Below, in pieces: positions 14,933 through 22,858 of a stretch of DNA of 32,928 nucleotides. The position numbers were made by a program, and so were the translations under genes. The DNA lies in assembly GCA_003612525.1 (NCBI GenBank), contig RAZD01000031.1, forward strand, positions 1-32,928, read 5' to 3'. The notes beneath the pieces were generated by a model that was not told where the DNA came from, made no database searches, and worked only from the letters and a program-made list of their open reading frames with translations. The first letter of the stretch is position 1, and each line of letters starts with the position of its first letter. The DNA comes from a bacterium C-53 (GTDB lineage: Bacteria > Bacillota > Clostridia > Lachnospirales > Lachnospiraceae).

Positions 14933-15164
14933 GAGCAGAGAAGAAAAGAATTTGTTGCCTTTCCATATCATTAAGGCAGCATCAGAAGGCGATGTGCTGG
15001 CAATCAACACAGTCCTGAAGCATTATGAGGGATACATAATCACCCTGTCCACCCGGAAGATGTATGACGAAGGCGGGCGGCTTCATTATTGTGTTGATGA
15101 AACATTGCGCCGGAGGCTTGAAACAAAGCTGATTACAAAGATACTGGCGTTTGAAGCGGTATAA
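14916..15164 (+). CDS. HTH_16-type small ICE protein (Orf8-like)
   Basis: An 82-residue protein: LLPFHIIKAASEGDVLAINTVLKHYEGYIITLSTRKMYDEGG...YCVDETLRRRLETKLITKILAF. This is the PF12645 (HTH_16) pattern seen directly after the sigma-like gene in Tn916-type and clostridial ICEs. It overlaps the preceding gene by 17 bases. The exact role is unknown; regulation of excision and transfer genes is assumed. Confidence 0.85.
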   Translation: MRKRCKSREEKNLLPFHIIKAASEGDVLAINTVLKHYEGYIITLSTRKMYDEGGRLHYCVDETLRRRLETKLITKILAFEAV

Positions 15165-15215
15165 GGGGCGGTTCGCTGCCCTTTTCCATAGCTGACAGAT
15201 TTACAGCGGTGTACC

Positions 15216-15413
15216 TTGAAAATTGAATATACAATAACCTCACAGGACGTGAGAAACTGTGGAGCTACACAGCAGATACGCTATGACTGTCTGTTCCGGT
15301 ATGGAATTGAAAGTGAAGAAGCATTTGATGATGTTGAAGCAAAGGCACGAGCGAAAAAATATCAGTGTTGGAATAGAATAGGGGATTCTATCAGCGAAGA
15401 AGCAGTTTCGTGA
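15216..15413 (+). CDS. Hypothetical small ORF between HTH_16 and recombinase genes
   Basis: A 65-codon frame starting at TTG (KIEYTITSQDVRN...) and including IRYDCLFRYGIESEEAFDDVEAKARAKKYQ. The middle part looks like coding sequence, but I see no ribosome site before the TTG. It may be a decayed gene, or translated from an internal start. No family recognised. Confidence 0.35.
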   Translation: MKIEYTITSQDVRNCGATQQIRYDCLFRYGIESEEAFDDVEAKARAKKYQCWNRIGDSISEEAVS

Positions 15414-15419
15414 TAATGA

Positions 15420-15501
15420 TACTTCTGGCGGAAGCCAGTCACATAGAAAAGATGATGGTGCAAGACCAATGTGGGTAGGATTCCCGCCTGCCACCTGTGA
15501 G
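15420..15501 (+). other. Structured intergenic region
   Basis: Two small hairpins are visible: CTGGC-GGAA-GCCAG (15425-15438) with a GNRA-like loop, and GTGGGTAGG with CCTGCCAC (15473-15496). They may form a leader for the short gene and recombinase downstream. No known riboswitch recognised. Confidence 0.3.
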
Positions 15502-15529
15502 GATATTTTAAGAAGAAAAGAAAGGGTGA

Positions 15530-15685
15530 TTGTTTATAGAAGGAAAGAGATTATTAAGATATAGTATGCAGCTATCTATGTTAAAGCAGCTTTTAAAGCT
15601 GAAATTGATAAATCAGTTTGAGTATGAGCAAATTCAGAAAAGGTTAATGCGGGATTACGGTATTATATCGAACATTACTGCTTGA
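15530..15685 (+). CDS. Small conserved-looking protein preceding the recombinase
   Basis: 51 residues if started at TTG 15530 (AAAGGG close upstream), or 39 from ATG 15566. The part MLKQLLKLKLINQFEYEQIQKRLMRDYGIIS has the LxxxGxIxxxEYxxIKxxLxxxYG character of short SHOCT-like proteins often found just before large serine recombinases in clostridial elements. That parallel is from memory. It is not a known excisionase fold, but its place suggests a recombination helper. Confidence 0.5.
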   Translation: MFIEGKRLLRYSMQLSMLKQLLKLKLINQFEYEQIQKRLMRDYGIISNITA

Positions 15686-15751
15686 CTTATTGACTGTGTT
15701 GCAATATAATAAAAGCGTACACTACGATAGGAACACAAAAAGGAGGAAGAT

Positions 15752-17533
15752 ATGGAAGTAGAAATTATTAAAGCAAACAATCCATTTGACGAGTCTTCCA
15801 AAGTCCGTAAAGTAGACCGCTTGAGAGTTGCTGCGTATTGTCGTGTCAGTACGGATGATGAAGATCAGATAAAAAGCTATAACTCGATGGTTAAGTATTA
15901 TACCGAACTGATACAAAATAATGCACAGTGGGTATTTGCAGGTGTATATGCAGATAAAGCGATAACAGGAACAAAAGTTGACAAAAGAGAAGATTTTCAA
16001 CGTCTGATACAGGACTGCATGGATGGCAAGATTGATATGGTTATTGCTAAGAGCTTGCCTCGTTTTGCAAGAAATACATTGGATACTTTAAAATATGTCA
16101 GAATGTTAAAAGAAAGGAAAATAGCGGTTTATTTTGAAGTTGAAAAGATAAACACCCTTAAAGACGGAGAATTTCTGATGACAATTTTAAGCTCTGTTGC
16201 ACAACAGGAGGTGGAGAATACCTCGGCATATGTGAAAAAGGGTTTGAAAATGAAAATGAAACGTGGTGAGTTGGTAGGCTTTCAAGGCTGTCTAGGATAT
16301 GACTATGATGTAACAACTAAGTCATTATCTATAAACGAAGAAGGGGCAGAAACTGTAAGATACATATTTGATAGGTATGTTGCTGGTGCTGGAAGTTCGA
16401 TGATTGCTAGAGAATTGAATGAACAGGGGACAACAACGATAAGAGGAAATGCGTGGACTTCTTCTAGTGTAATGGGAATTATTAACAATGAAAAATACAA
16501 AGGAGATATATTATTAGGAAAGACATTTACAGTTGATCCAATTTCTAAAAGACGGTTGGAAAATCTTGGGGAGGAAGATAGGTTTTATGTTAAAGACCAC
16601 CACGAACCAATTATTTCAGCAGAAACTTTTGATAGGGCGCAAGAGATTAGAGAACGGAGGAACGGGGGAAGAAAATCAGTTACTCCAGGGAAGCGAGAGA
16701 AATATAGCAGACAATATGCGTTTAGTTGTTTGTTGGAATGTGGATTCTGTGGAGCAAATCTATCAAGACGAAGGTGGCATAGTAGTTCTAAATATAAAAA
16801 AACAATTTGGCAATGTGTGAAGTCTACAAAAGACGGGAAAAGGTTTTGCCCGGACAGTAAAGGTATACCAGAACAAGTGATAGAAGAAGCCTTTATTGAA
16901 TCGTATAAAATGCTATGTGCAGATAATAAGGATGTTTTAGATGAATTTATTTCCAGAGTGGAAAAGACATTGAGTGAAGATTCTGCAAAAGATAAGCTAT
17001 TGAAACTACAAAAAAGTGCAGATAATCTTCAAGCTAAGAGAAAGAAACTATTGGAAAATTACCTAGAAGGAATTGTTGCACAGGACATCTATGAAGAAAC
17101 AGATGTAGGATATGAGAGAAAGCTATCTGATATAAAGGCGAATTTAACGGTGTTAGAGCGACAGATGGAAGATGAAGTTTCTTTGAAACGACGGATTGCA
17201 GACTTCAAAAAGGCTTTATCAAAAAATGGAGTTCTGGAGGAATTTGACAGAGGAATATTCGAGAGTATAATTGAAAAGGTCATAGTCGGTGGCTATGATG
17301 AAGATGGAAACAAAGATCCCTATAAAATTACTTTCATATATAAAACAGGATTTAGGAATGAAATTGGAAATGCAAAAGAGCGTTTTGACAAGTCTAAGAG
17401 CATAGGGGATAAAGCCAAAGAATTGTGTTCCCATATCGTAGACGAGGTAAAAGATGTGTGTTCCTATGTTAGTGACAACACATGTGGAGACGGTAGTCCA
17501 ATTATCCCGCAAAAAAGGTACACCGAAGATTGA
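15752..17533 (+). CDS. Large serine recombinase 1 (integrase of element 1)
   Basis: A 593-residue site-specific recombinase. The N-terminal resolvase domain has LRVAAYCRVSTDDEDQ with catalytic Ser33 and the arginine-rich AKSLPRFARNTLDTL. A recombinase domain (GCLGYDYD...RYIFDRYVAGAGSSMIARELNEQG), a zinc ribbon (CGFCGANL...WQC...FCP) and a coiled coil (LLKLQKSADNLQAKRKK) follow. AGGAGG precedes the ATG. Residues from ~578 on are read from sequence beyond the attachment core, in a frame shifted by one relative to the methyltransferase-like tail. The last ~16 residues are therefore encoded by the neighbouring element and would differ in the circular form. Confidence 0.95.
   Translation: MEVEIIKANNPFDESSKVRKVDRLRVAAYCRVSTDDEDQIKSYNSMVKYYTELIQNNAQWVFAGVYADKAITGTKVDKREDFQRLIQDCMDGKIDMVIAKSLPRFARNTLDTLKYVRMLKERKIAVYFEVEKINTLKDGEFLMTILSSVAQQEVENTSAYVKKGLKMKMKRGELVGFQGCLGYDYDVTTKSLSINEEGAETVRYIFDRYVAGAGSSMIARELNEQGTTTIRGNAWTSSSVMGIINNEKYKGDILLGKTFTVDPISKRRLENLGEEDRFYVKDHHEPIISAETFDRAQEIRERRNGGRKSVTPGKREKYSRQYAFSCLLECGFCGANLSRRRWHSSSKYKKTIWQCVKSTKDGKRFCPDSKGIPEQVIEEAFIESYKMLCADNKDVLDEFISRVEKTLSEDSAKDKLLKLQKSADNLQAKRKKLLENYLEGIVAQDIYEETDVGYERKLSDIKANLTVLERQMEDEVSLKRRIADFKKALSKNGVLEEFDRGIFESIIEKVIVGGYDEDGNKDPYKITFIYKTGFRNEIGNAKERFDKSKSIGDKAKELCSHIVDEVKDVCSYVSDNTCGDGSPIIPQKRYTED
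17479..17494 (+). other. Attachment-site core A (element 1 / element 2 junction)
   Basis: CACATGTGGAGACGGT is identical to the sequence at 28085-28100, and its last 10 bases, TGGAGACGGT, recur at 30544. It lies inside the 3' end of recombinase 1 and begins a methyltransferase-like tail. Crossover most likely falls within this core. Confidence 0.65.
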
Positions 17534-17789
17534 AGTTAAAATGGAGGTGCAGGAGGGGGATATTCCAGAGTTGAAAAATCCTACATATAAGCGGATTCAA
17601 GAGTTTGTTATGGATAAGTATGGGGTTCATGTACATTCGAGGTATATTGCAGAAGTTAAGCGTTTGTGTGGTATCGAGATGGGCGAAAACTATAATAAAT
17701 CTAAGAAAGATAATCCTGATATTAAACATTGTCCACAAGATAAAATGGAGTATATTAAAGAAGCACTGAAATATTATGAACTGCTTTAG
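17481..17789 (+). pseudogene. Tail copy A: 3' fragment of an RlmD/RumA-like methyltransferase gene
   Basis: About 102 codons without their own start: HVETVVQLSRKKG, then YKRIQEFVMDKYGVHVHSRYIAEVKRLCG and QDKMEYIKEALKYYELL at the stop. HVETVV.LS is the usual C-terminal strand of RlmD/TrmA-type RNA uracil-C5 methyltransferases, and the DNA-binding-like extension occurs in clostridial versions (from memory). In this layout it is the replacement tail carried at the left end of element 2. It is clearly homologous to, but much more diverged than, tails B and C. Confidence 0.65.
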
Positions 17790-17840
17790 TAAGAGAAGTT
17801 ACATATTAATTTAATAAAGGATTCAAAACTTTTAAGATTT

Positions 17841-17890
17841 GACACCGTTATATTGCCAATGGAAAACAGCGGCTTTGAACGGTGTCATTT
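17841..17890 (+). terminator. Hairpin after tail copy A, probable terminator
   Basis: GACACCGTT (17841-17849) and AACGGTGTC (17878-17886) are perfect arms followed by ATTTCTT. The loop is long (28 bases) and the T-run is weak. Part of a resolution site is an alternative, as the resolvase gene follows. Confidence 0.5.
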
Positions 17891-17929
17891 CTTATGGTCA
17901 AAACCAAAATTGAAAGGAGCATACGAACT

Positions 17930-18499
17930 ATGAAATATGGATATACACGGGTATCTACCAAAGGACAGCTAGACGGAAACAGCATTGAGGAACAGACCAA
18001 CGCTATAAAGAATCTTTATGCGGATGCAGAAATTGTTATAGAAAGCTATTCGGGCGCGAAGGAGCGACCTTTGTTCAATAAGATAATAGAACAGGCGCAA
18101 AAAGATGATTATGTAATAGTAACCAAATTAGACCGTTTTTGCCGCTCTACCAAAGAGGGGTTGGAGTATATAGACAATCTTATGAATAAGGGCGTAAAGA
18201 TTCATATTTTAAATATGGGGCTGATTGAAAATACTCCAATGGGGCGGCTGATAGTAACAAATTTATTAGCGTTTGCAGAATTTGAAAGGGCTATGATTAT
18301 CGAACGGACACAGGGCGGTAAGGCTATCGCAAAGCAGAGTGCAGACTTTAAGGAGGGCAGACCGCCTAAATATAACAGCAAGAAGATAAATCATGCAATA
18401 GGACTGTTAGAAACCCATTCCTATAAACAGGTGGAAGAACTTACAGGAATAAGCAAATCAACACTTATCCGAGCAAAGAGGAAACAGTCAGCAGTGTAA
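17930..18499 (+). CDS. Small serine recombinase / resolvase
   Basis: A 189-residue resolvase-invertase protein. [13 protein letters not shown] carries catalytic Ser9, followed by [58 protein letters not shown], and a C-terminal HTH ([22 protein letters not shown]). AAAGGAG precedes the ATG at 17930; the longer frame to 17882 has no such site. It lies just inside the left end of element 2. Together with the Rep-like gene at 24526 it suggests that the excised element replicates and that this enzyme resolves multimers (inference). Confidence 0.92.
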   Translation: MKYGYTRVSTKGQLDGNSIEEQTNAIKNLYADAEIVIESYSGAKERPLFNKIIEQAQKDDYVIVTKLDRFCRSTKEGLEYIDNLMNKGVKIHILNMGLIENTPMGRLIVTNLLAFAEFERAMIIERTQGGKAIAKQSADFKEGRPPKYNSKKINHAIGLLETHSYKQVEELTGISKSTLIRAKRKQSAV

Positions 18500-18680
18500 A
18501 AACGCCATATAGGGCTTAAAAATATATAAAATTTTGAGAGCCAGTTGGTTATATGGTTTGAAATGAGATTTTTTGTTATGACCCCCGCCCTCTTTCATAG
18601 CAGGAAATCACGACCTAGATATGTCGTTAAACTGTCTTTTTTTGTTGCCTAAAAATAAGCGGAGTGAAAGGAGTTTTATT
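18500..18680 (+). other. Intergenic region after the resolvase gene
   Basis: No gene seen. A weak hairpin, ACGAC/GTCGT (18610-18627), is followed a few bases later by a T-run (CTGTCTTTTTTTG), and may terminate the resolvase transcript. Confidence 0.35.
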
Positions 18681-19280
18681 ATGTTGGAAAAAACAAAGTT
18701 TAGCAATGTGGACATTCTGGAATTTATGGGGAGGGTTGTGGAGAAGCACACAAAATTCTATCAGTCAGACTTTGAGATTGACAAGGAGATTTTGTCAGAA
18801 GCGGCAGACAGGCAGGAACAGCAGGAAAAGACATTCATATGGTTATGCCGCACGCATGGAACATGGTGTTTACTGGAAAGGAATGTGTACCTGAAAGGCA
18901 CAAGGGAAAATAACACATTTCGTTTCTATGCAGAGCAGACAAGCGAGCCTGTCCTTGCCTTTCTGGTTGAAGTTACATGCGGCACACAGGATTCAGTGAT
19001 GGGGAATGTTTATGCACTGAATTATACAGGGCATTACAATCATGTACAATCTGTATCTATCAAAGCCGAAACCGTTATCTTGGAGTATGAGCATGGTTGC
19101 CGTGTCCAGAGCGCAGATGATAGGTTTAGCGGCTGTCCTGATATGGATTTTGGAAGGTTGCAGTCTGTCCAGTACCGCCCACGCTCACAGGAAGAACTTT
19201 CACAACTGTTATGGAATGAGCGGAGGGAAAGAAAGCGTTTCAAAGAAGGCAATCCAGATTCATACATAACGGCGTTGTAA
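18681..19280 (+). CDS. Hypothetical ICE protein
   Basis: A 199-residue soluble protein starting MLEKTKFSNVDILEFMGRVV, with AAAGGAG before the ATG; the frame to 18621 lacks a ribosome site. Segments such as RTHGTWCLLERNVYLKGT and FRFYAEQTSEPVLAFLVEV look like a beta-rich domain. The C-terminus is basic and helical (EELSQLLWNERRERKRFKEGN). I do not recognise a named family, though similar genes are common in clostridial ICE accessory regions. It is first in a series of small same-strand genes up to 20762. Confidence 0.65.
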   Translation: MLEKTKFSNVDILEFMGRVVEKHTKFYQSDFEIDKEILSEAADRQEQQEKTFIWLCRTHGTWCLLERNVYLKGTRENNTFRFYAEQTSEPVLAFLVEVTCGTQDSVMGNVYALNYTGHYNHVQSVSIKAETVILEYEHGCRVQSADDRFSGCPDMDFGRLQSVQYRPRSQEELSQLLWNERRERKRFKEGNPDSYITAL

Positions 19281-19359
19281 TGCCACATGTCCCAAGCATG
19301 ACGTAAAAAGGCTTTTTTTATTTTAGAAAACAGAGCATAGCGAAAGGAGAAATGCAGTT

Positions 19360-19575
19360 ATGGCGGATTATACAATTCTGCACTATGAAATCTATGAATA
19401 TCCCCAATGCCCGACAGACAACGGCAGGTATTACGGAAAGACCCCATTATTGGAACAAGCGGAAACTGTAATCAAAAACGCAAAGGAAAGCGGAAAAATG
19501 CTTTTCTTAAAAGCGGCGTGCAGTGATGGAATGAAACGGTATATGCAAACAAACGAAAGGAGCATGGACAGATGA
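19360..19575 (+). CDS. Hypothetical 71-residue protein
   Basis: MADYTILHYEIYEYPQCP...YYGKTPLLEQAETVIKNAKESGKMLFLKAACSDGMKRYMQ. AAAGGAG lies about 11 bases before the ATG. Its stop overlaps the start of the J-domain gene by 4 bases (ATGA), so the two are coupled. No family recognised. Confidence 0.6.
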   Translation: MADYTILHYEIYEYPQCPTDNGRYYGKTPLLEQAETVIKNAKESGKMLFLKAACSDGMKRYMQTNERSMDR

Positions 19576-20051
19576 ACAAGTATTTTGAAGGAATTAAAAC
19601 AGTCGAGGAATTGAGAAAACGGTACAGGGAACTGTTAAAGAAGTTCCACCCTGACAATGAAGGAGGCAGTGTTGAGGTTACACAAGAAATCAACGCCGAG
19701 TATGACCGCGTATTTGCCGTTTTAAGCGAGGAAAGCCATGCAGACGGGCAATCTAACGCCTACGATGATAAAGCCGAAAATGAAGCGTTTAAAGAGGTCA
19801 TAAACCATATTGTACATATCAACGCAGACATTGAAATCATTGGTTCGTGGATATGGGTGCATGGCGGTTATGAGTGCCGTGAATTATTGAAAAGCGTTGG
19901 CTTTAAGTTTGCGCCCAAGAAAAAATGCTGGTGCTGGCATTATGGCGATTACAAGCGGCATCACAAAAAGGAAGTGTCGCTTGATGAAATCCGCATGAAA
20001 TACGGCAGTCAGACCGTAAACCGCAAATCAAAACAGTTCGCATTAAATTAG
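19572..20051 (+). CDS. J-domain-like protein (DnaJ-type N-terminus)
   Basis: 159 residues. NKYFEGIKTVEELRKRYRELLKKFHPDNEGG contains the HPD loop of J domains, which stimulates DnaK ATPase. A second domain (IIGSWIWVHGGYECRELLKSVGFKFAPKKKCWCWHYGDYKR) is rich in Trp and Cys and resembles the small domain found in phage/ICE DnaJ-like proteins. It is much shorter than DnaJ and lacks the zinc-finger repeats. It may recruit the host Hsp70 to an element protein such as the Rep; partner unknown. Confidence 0.78.
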   Translation: MNKYFEGIKTVEELRKRYRELLKKFHPDNEGGSVEVTQEINAEYDRVFAVLSEESHADGQSNAYDDKAENEAFKEVINHIVHINADIEIIGSWIWVHGGYECRELLKSVGFKFAPKKKCWCWHYGDYKRHHKKEVSLDEIRMKYGSQTVNRKSKQFALN

Positions 20052-20067
20052 AAAGGGGGGCTGAATT

Positions 20068-20262
20068 ATGTGCATGATGAACCAGAAGCCAGTGATTTAC
20101 GCACCGTGTAACCGTTGCCCTGAATATCTTAATAACTGTATGCCGTTAGTTATAAACGGTCTTATCTACGGTGAATGCGACGATTACAGCTATTGCGAGT
20201 TTTGCGGCTGTTATGAAGAATGTCTGAATGGAGGTGAAAGGCTTGAAACAGTTAAATTATGA
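20068..20262 (+). CDS. Small Cys-rich, probably zinc-binding protein
   Basis: 64 residues with 10 cysteines: CNRCPEYLNNC, then GECDDYSYCEFCGCYEEC. AAAGGGGGG precedes the ATG. The CxxC spacings suggest one or two zinc ribbons. No family recognised. It overlaps the next gene's start region. Confidence 0.6.
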   Translation: MCMMNQKPVIYAPCNRCPEYLNNCMPLVINGLIYGECDDYSYCEFCGCYEECLNGGERLETVKL

Positions 20263-20518
20263 TGTAAGAACAATTATTTTGCAGAATGTCAGGACTGCTG
20301 AAAGACCAGCAATGCCAGAACATTATACTAAGAGCCAGTACAGAATTTTGTGTAATCTGATTGTACAGAAGAAGATTGAGAAGCGGTTCTTTGATTTTAT
20401 CTTGTTGGGATTGTTTGGATTGACCGACTGGAAGAAGCTAGATTATTCGCAGATGTATACACTGATTCATGTTTTAACATATTATGATTACAGAAAAGGG
20501 GAAGAAAAGAATGGATAA
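20243..20518 (+). CDS. Hypothetical protein
   Basis: About 91 residues from a TTG at 20243 (KQLNYDVRTIILQNVRTAERP...), chosen because GGAGG lies about 10 bases upstream; an ATG at 20228 has no site. The protein has a hydrophobic stretch (FFDFILLGLFGLTDW) and a Tyr-rich C-terminus. It overlaps the next gene by 8 bases. Not recognised. Confidence 0.5.
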   Translation: MKQLNYDVRTIILQNVRTAERPAMPEHYTKSQYRILCNLIVQKKIEKRFFDFILLGLFGLTDWKKLDYSQMYTLIHVLTYYDYRKGEEKNG

Positions 20519-20762
20519 GAAGATTTTAGATAAGATTTATGAAGCGGTAGACGAAGATTATTTAGACTTAACCAAGATTGAAGAAGCCGTTGACACAGAA
20601 ATTGAGCCAGTATTGGAATATCTGCATGGCTTAGGCGTTCCATTTTCAGAATACTATAAAGCGGAATCTGCTGTCTGGTCGGCGGTAAACATTGCGGAGC
20701 AGGAAGCGTTTCAAGCAGGAATGAAGTTTATGTTGGAAATCCTTCTCAACTGCCTTACATAA
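20511..20762 (+). CDS. Hypothetical 83-residue protein
   Basis: MDKKILDKIYEAVDEDYLDLTKIEEAVDTEIEPVLEYLHGLG...AEQEAFQAGMKFMLEILLNCL. Acidic and helical. The final helix (EAFQAGMKFMLEIL) resembles the end of DUF6809-like proteins, but this is weak. AGGGGAAG lies upstream. It is the last gene before a bidirectional terminator. Confidence 0.55.
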   Translation: MDKKILDKIYEAVDEDYLDLTKIEEAVDTEIEPVLEYLHGLGVPFSEYYKAESAVWSAVNIAEQEAFQAGMKFMLEILLNCLT

Positions 20763-20764
20763 AA

Positions 20765-20803
20765 ATAGACCATCTATCAGCCATTACAAGGATAGTGGTC
20801 TAT
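20765..20803. terminator. Bidirectional terminator
   Basis: ATAGACCATCTATC (20765-20778) pairs with GATAGTGGTCTAT (20791-20803) with one bulge, and has T-rich tails on both strands. It separates the small-gene series from the convergent XRE gene, whose last codons lie inside it. Confidence 0.75.
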
Positions 20804-21212
20804 CTTCTGATTGCTTTCTAAGTTTGTATTTCATCAAGTATAGCAGTTCTGCCCTATTCTCGTCTGTCAGTTTTTTTAAATCCATGAGCAAATCAAAGTC
20901 GGATTTTGTTAGTTCCATGACCATTTCTGGGGGTATATGCTTTGCGGTTAAATGGTGGAGCAACTGCACATCAGTAATCATATTATTGGAGTCTGCTTTA
21001 TTACCATTACAGCCATTTACAAGTTCATCAAGGGTTATATTATAATATTTTGCAATCATATTTAAAGTAATAAGGTCTGGCACTCGGCTTCCTGTTTCAT
21101 AATAAGAATAGGCAGAACGGCTGATATTAAGCTGTTCGCATAACTGTTTTTGCGTCAAGTCATGGTCTTGTCTAAGTTTAAGCAGCCTAAAACCAAGCAT
21201 AAGTTCTTTCAT
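20784..21212 (-). CDS. XRE-family regulator of the three-gene operon
   Basis: 142 residues. An N-terminal HTH (FRLLKLRQDHDLTQKQLCEQLNISRSAYSYYETGSRVPDLITLNMIAKYYNITLDELV) is followed by a linker and a C-terminal helical region (FDLLMDLKKLTDENRAELLYLMKYKL). GGAGGTC precedes the ATG on the minus strand. It is divergent from the gene at 21366, with a perfect palindrome and a promoter between them, so it is the probable repressor of that operon. Confidence 0.88.
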   Translation of the reverse strand: MKELMLGFRLLKLRQDHDLTQKQLCEQLNISRSAYSYYETGSRVPDLITLNMIAKYYNITLDELVNGCNGNKADSNNMITDVQLLHHLTAKHIPPEMVMELTKSDFDLLMDLKKLTDENRAELLYLMKYKLRKQSEDRPLSL

Positions 21213-21262
21213 ATGACCTCCATTGTGTTTTCTTTTATTATATCAATGGTAGTATCATATGT

Positions 21263-21280
21263 ATTTTGTGTTCACAAAAT
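21263..21280. promoter_or_regulatory. Probable XRE operator
   Basis: ATTTTGTG-TT-CACAAAAT is a perfect palindrome between the divergent XRE gene and the operon at 21366. It lies just upstream of the -35 of the plus-strand promoter. Confidence 0.65.
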
Positions 21281-21295
21281 GCGTCAGAATATTTA

Positions 21296-21324
21296 TAGAC
21301 ATTTTTGCAACAATATGTTACACT
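21296..21324 (+). promoter_or_regulatory. Promoter of the three-gene operon
   Basis: TAGACA (21296-21301) and TACACT (21319-21324) with a 17-base spacer. Five of six and four of six consensus bases match. Confidence 0.5.
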
Positions 21325-21365
21325 ATTATGGTATTAAATTAATAAAGAGAAAGGAAAAAATTAAA

Positions 21366-21818
21366 ATGATAGGAATTAGTAATAACGAGATAATAGACCA
21401 ATTTAAGATGACCATGTTATTGATGGACAAACCACGGATGTTTCAAGATTTTTTTATTGTTAATGGAAACGACATTTATCTCTTAGCGGGTACTGGAACA
21501 GTACACATAAATCTAAATACAGGTAAACTGGATTCAGATAAAATTACAACAGAGAACTTAATAACCTACCAAATAAATAAAAATATGGTAGCTTGGGGAA
21601 TGTGTAATATGATTAATAATGCGTTACAACAGTGGATTGGTGTTACCCCGTTCTGTGGTGAAGATGTTTGCAGGCATCTCAGTATGGAAGCAACCAAGGC
21701 TTTACTTCCTTTCAACCTGTCATTAATATTAACACCAAATTATATGAGAGTATTTGATGAATCAAAAAGTTTTCAAATATCTTATGAAGAAGCTATTCTC
21801 AAAACTTTGAAAAAATAA
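21366..21818 (+). CDS. Unknown protein 1 of a three-gene operon
   Basis: 150 residues, MIGISNNEIIDQFKMTMLLM..., with AAAGGA upstream. The frame to 21150 overlaps the XRE control region and is not used. Segments include FFIVNGNDIYLLAGTGTVHINLNTG and a cysteine-containing middle (VTPFCGEDVCRHLSMEATKALL). No signal peptide or membrane helix. AT-rich codon use contrasts with the genes to its left and suggests separate acquisition. I do not recognise a family. It lies 24 bases before the next gene. Confidence 0.6.
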   Translation: MIGISNNEIIDQFKMTMLLMDKPRMFQDFFIVNGNDIYLLAGTGTVHINLNTGKLDSDKITTENLITYQINKNMVAWGMCNMINNALQQWIGVTPFCGEDVCRHLSMEATKALLPFNLSLILTPNYMRVFDESKSFQISYEEAILKTLKK

Positions 21819-21842
21819 ACTTAGAAAAAAGGAGATTTAATT

Positions 21843-22298
21843 ATGGATTATTATTATATCAATGATAAACAAGCTACAAAACTTATCAATACAATGGAGA
21901 AATATAGAAAATCTAAGAATATTACTGAATATACAGGCAATGATTTGAATGAAAAGCGGAAATCTATAAATTACATATTTTCTAATAGCCAATATGGAAC
22001 CCCCATTCATTTTTACTTAATGGTTGTTGGAAATTCCTTTTCCTTAAATATTATGTATCATAAATATAGGGTATCCTATACAATGCAAGCACCTGATAAT
22101 TGGAAGGATATAAGTGTTGAAGCGTTTGGTGATGATTTCTATGGTGATTTTATGACAGGTGAACAAATTTCAGATAGCGGTATTCAGTTTATTATATCAA
22201 CGATTGAAGATTCATTTAAAAAAGGAGGAATGTATAATACTGTGCTTGCAAAAAGCACCAACTACCTTCAAAATGCAGTTACGCAATATGCTGAATAG
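21843..22298 (+). CDS. Unknown protein 2 of a three-gene operon
   Basis: 151 residues: MDYYYINDKQATKLINTMEKYRKSKN, PIHFYLMVVGNSFSLNIMYHKYRVSYTMQAP, then FYGDFMTGEQISDSGIQFIISTIEDSF. Tyr-rich, mixed alpha/beta character, no membrane segment. AAAAGGAG precedes the ATG. The gene that follows starts 18 bases after the stop. No family recognised. Confidence 0.6.
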   Translation: MDYYYINDKQATKLINTMEKYRKSKNITEYTGNDLNEKRKSINYIFSNSQYGTPIHFYLMVVGNSFSLNIMYHKYRVSYTMQAPDNWKDISVEAFGDDFYGDFMTGEQISDSGIQFIISTIEDSFKKGGMYNTVLAKSTNYLQNAVTQYAE

Positions 22299-22316
22299 AA
22301 AAATAAGGATTAGAAC

Positions 22317-22820
22317 ATGGTTGAATTTAAGGTAGATTATATCAAAAATAGTGTTACAGTTAGTGGTATAGGAAGAATCAACAAAGAAGTTCTATTTGAT
22401 GAATGCTGTAATGCTCGTACTATTATATTTGATGGTATCTTTTATGTAAAAAATTTTAGATTTTTATTTGCAGACTATTATAATCTAAAACAAGTTATTG
22501 GCTTTGAAAATATATACTGTAAAGAATTTAGTACCTTAGATATGGTTTGTATTTTTGATAATTGTGATTTCTCTGATTCTCTTGCAGTTGAAATGCTAAG
22601 GCATTTCTCAACATATCGTTCAAGATTTCATATTTATGAACAACGTGTTAATGATTTAGAACAACCGTTAAGAGTTGAAGCTGATATAGAGATGGCTGAA
22701 AGATATAATGGTAGTGATGAATACTATAACATTGCAGAACAGTATGGGTATGATGATGATGCTATGGAATCTTCACCCGAATACTGGGAAGGTATCTATG
22801 ATAGGTGTGATGATTACTAG
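22317..22820 (+). CDS. Unknown protein 3, possibly with a BspA-like leucine-rich repeat
   Basis: 167 residues. FADYYNLKQVIGFENIYCKEFSTLDMVCIFDNCDFSDSL resembles one unit of the BspA/DUF285-type repeat (hydrophobic positions then F..C). The C-terminus is strongly acidic (EYYNIAEQYGYDDDAMESS, ending RCDDY). Only a weak AAGGA site precedes the ATG. It is the last gene before a strong terminator. An acidic tail of this kind could mimic nucleic acid or bind basic partners; that is speculation. Confidence 0.55.
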   Translation: MVEFKVDYIKNSVTVSGIGRINKEVLFDECCNARTIIFDGIFYVKNFRFLFADYYNLKQVIGFENIYCKEFSTLDMVCIFDNCDFSDSLAVEMLRHFSTYRSRFHIYEQRVNDLEQPLRVEADIEMAERYNGSDEYYNIAEQYGYDDDAMESSPEYWEGIYDRCDDY

Positions 22821-22858
22821 AAGAAAAATTACATAATATGTTTTATCAGATTTATAAA

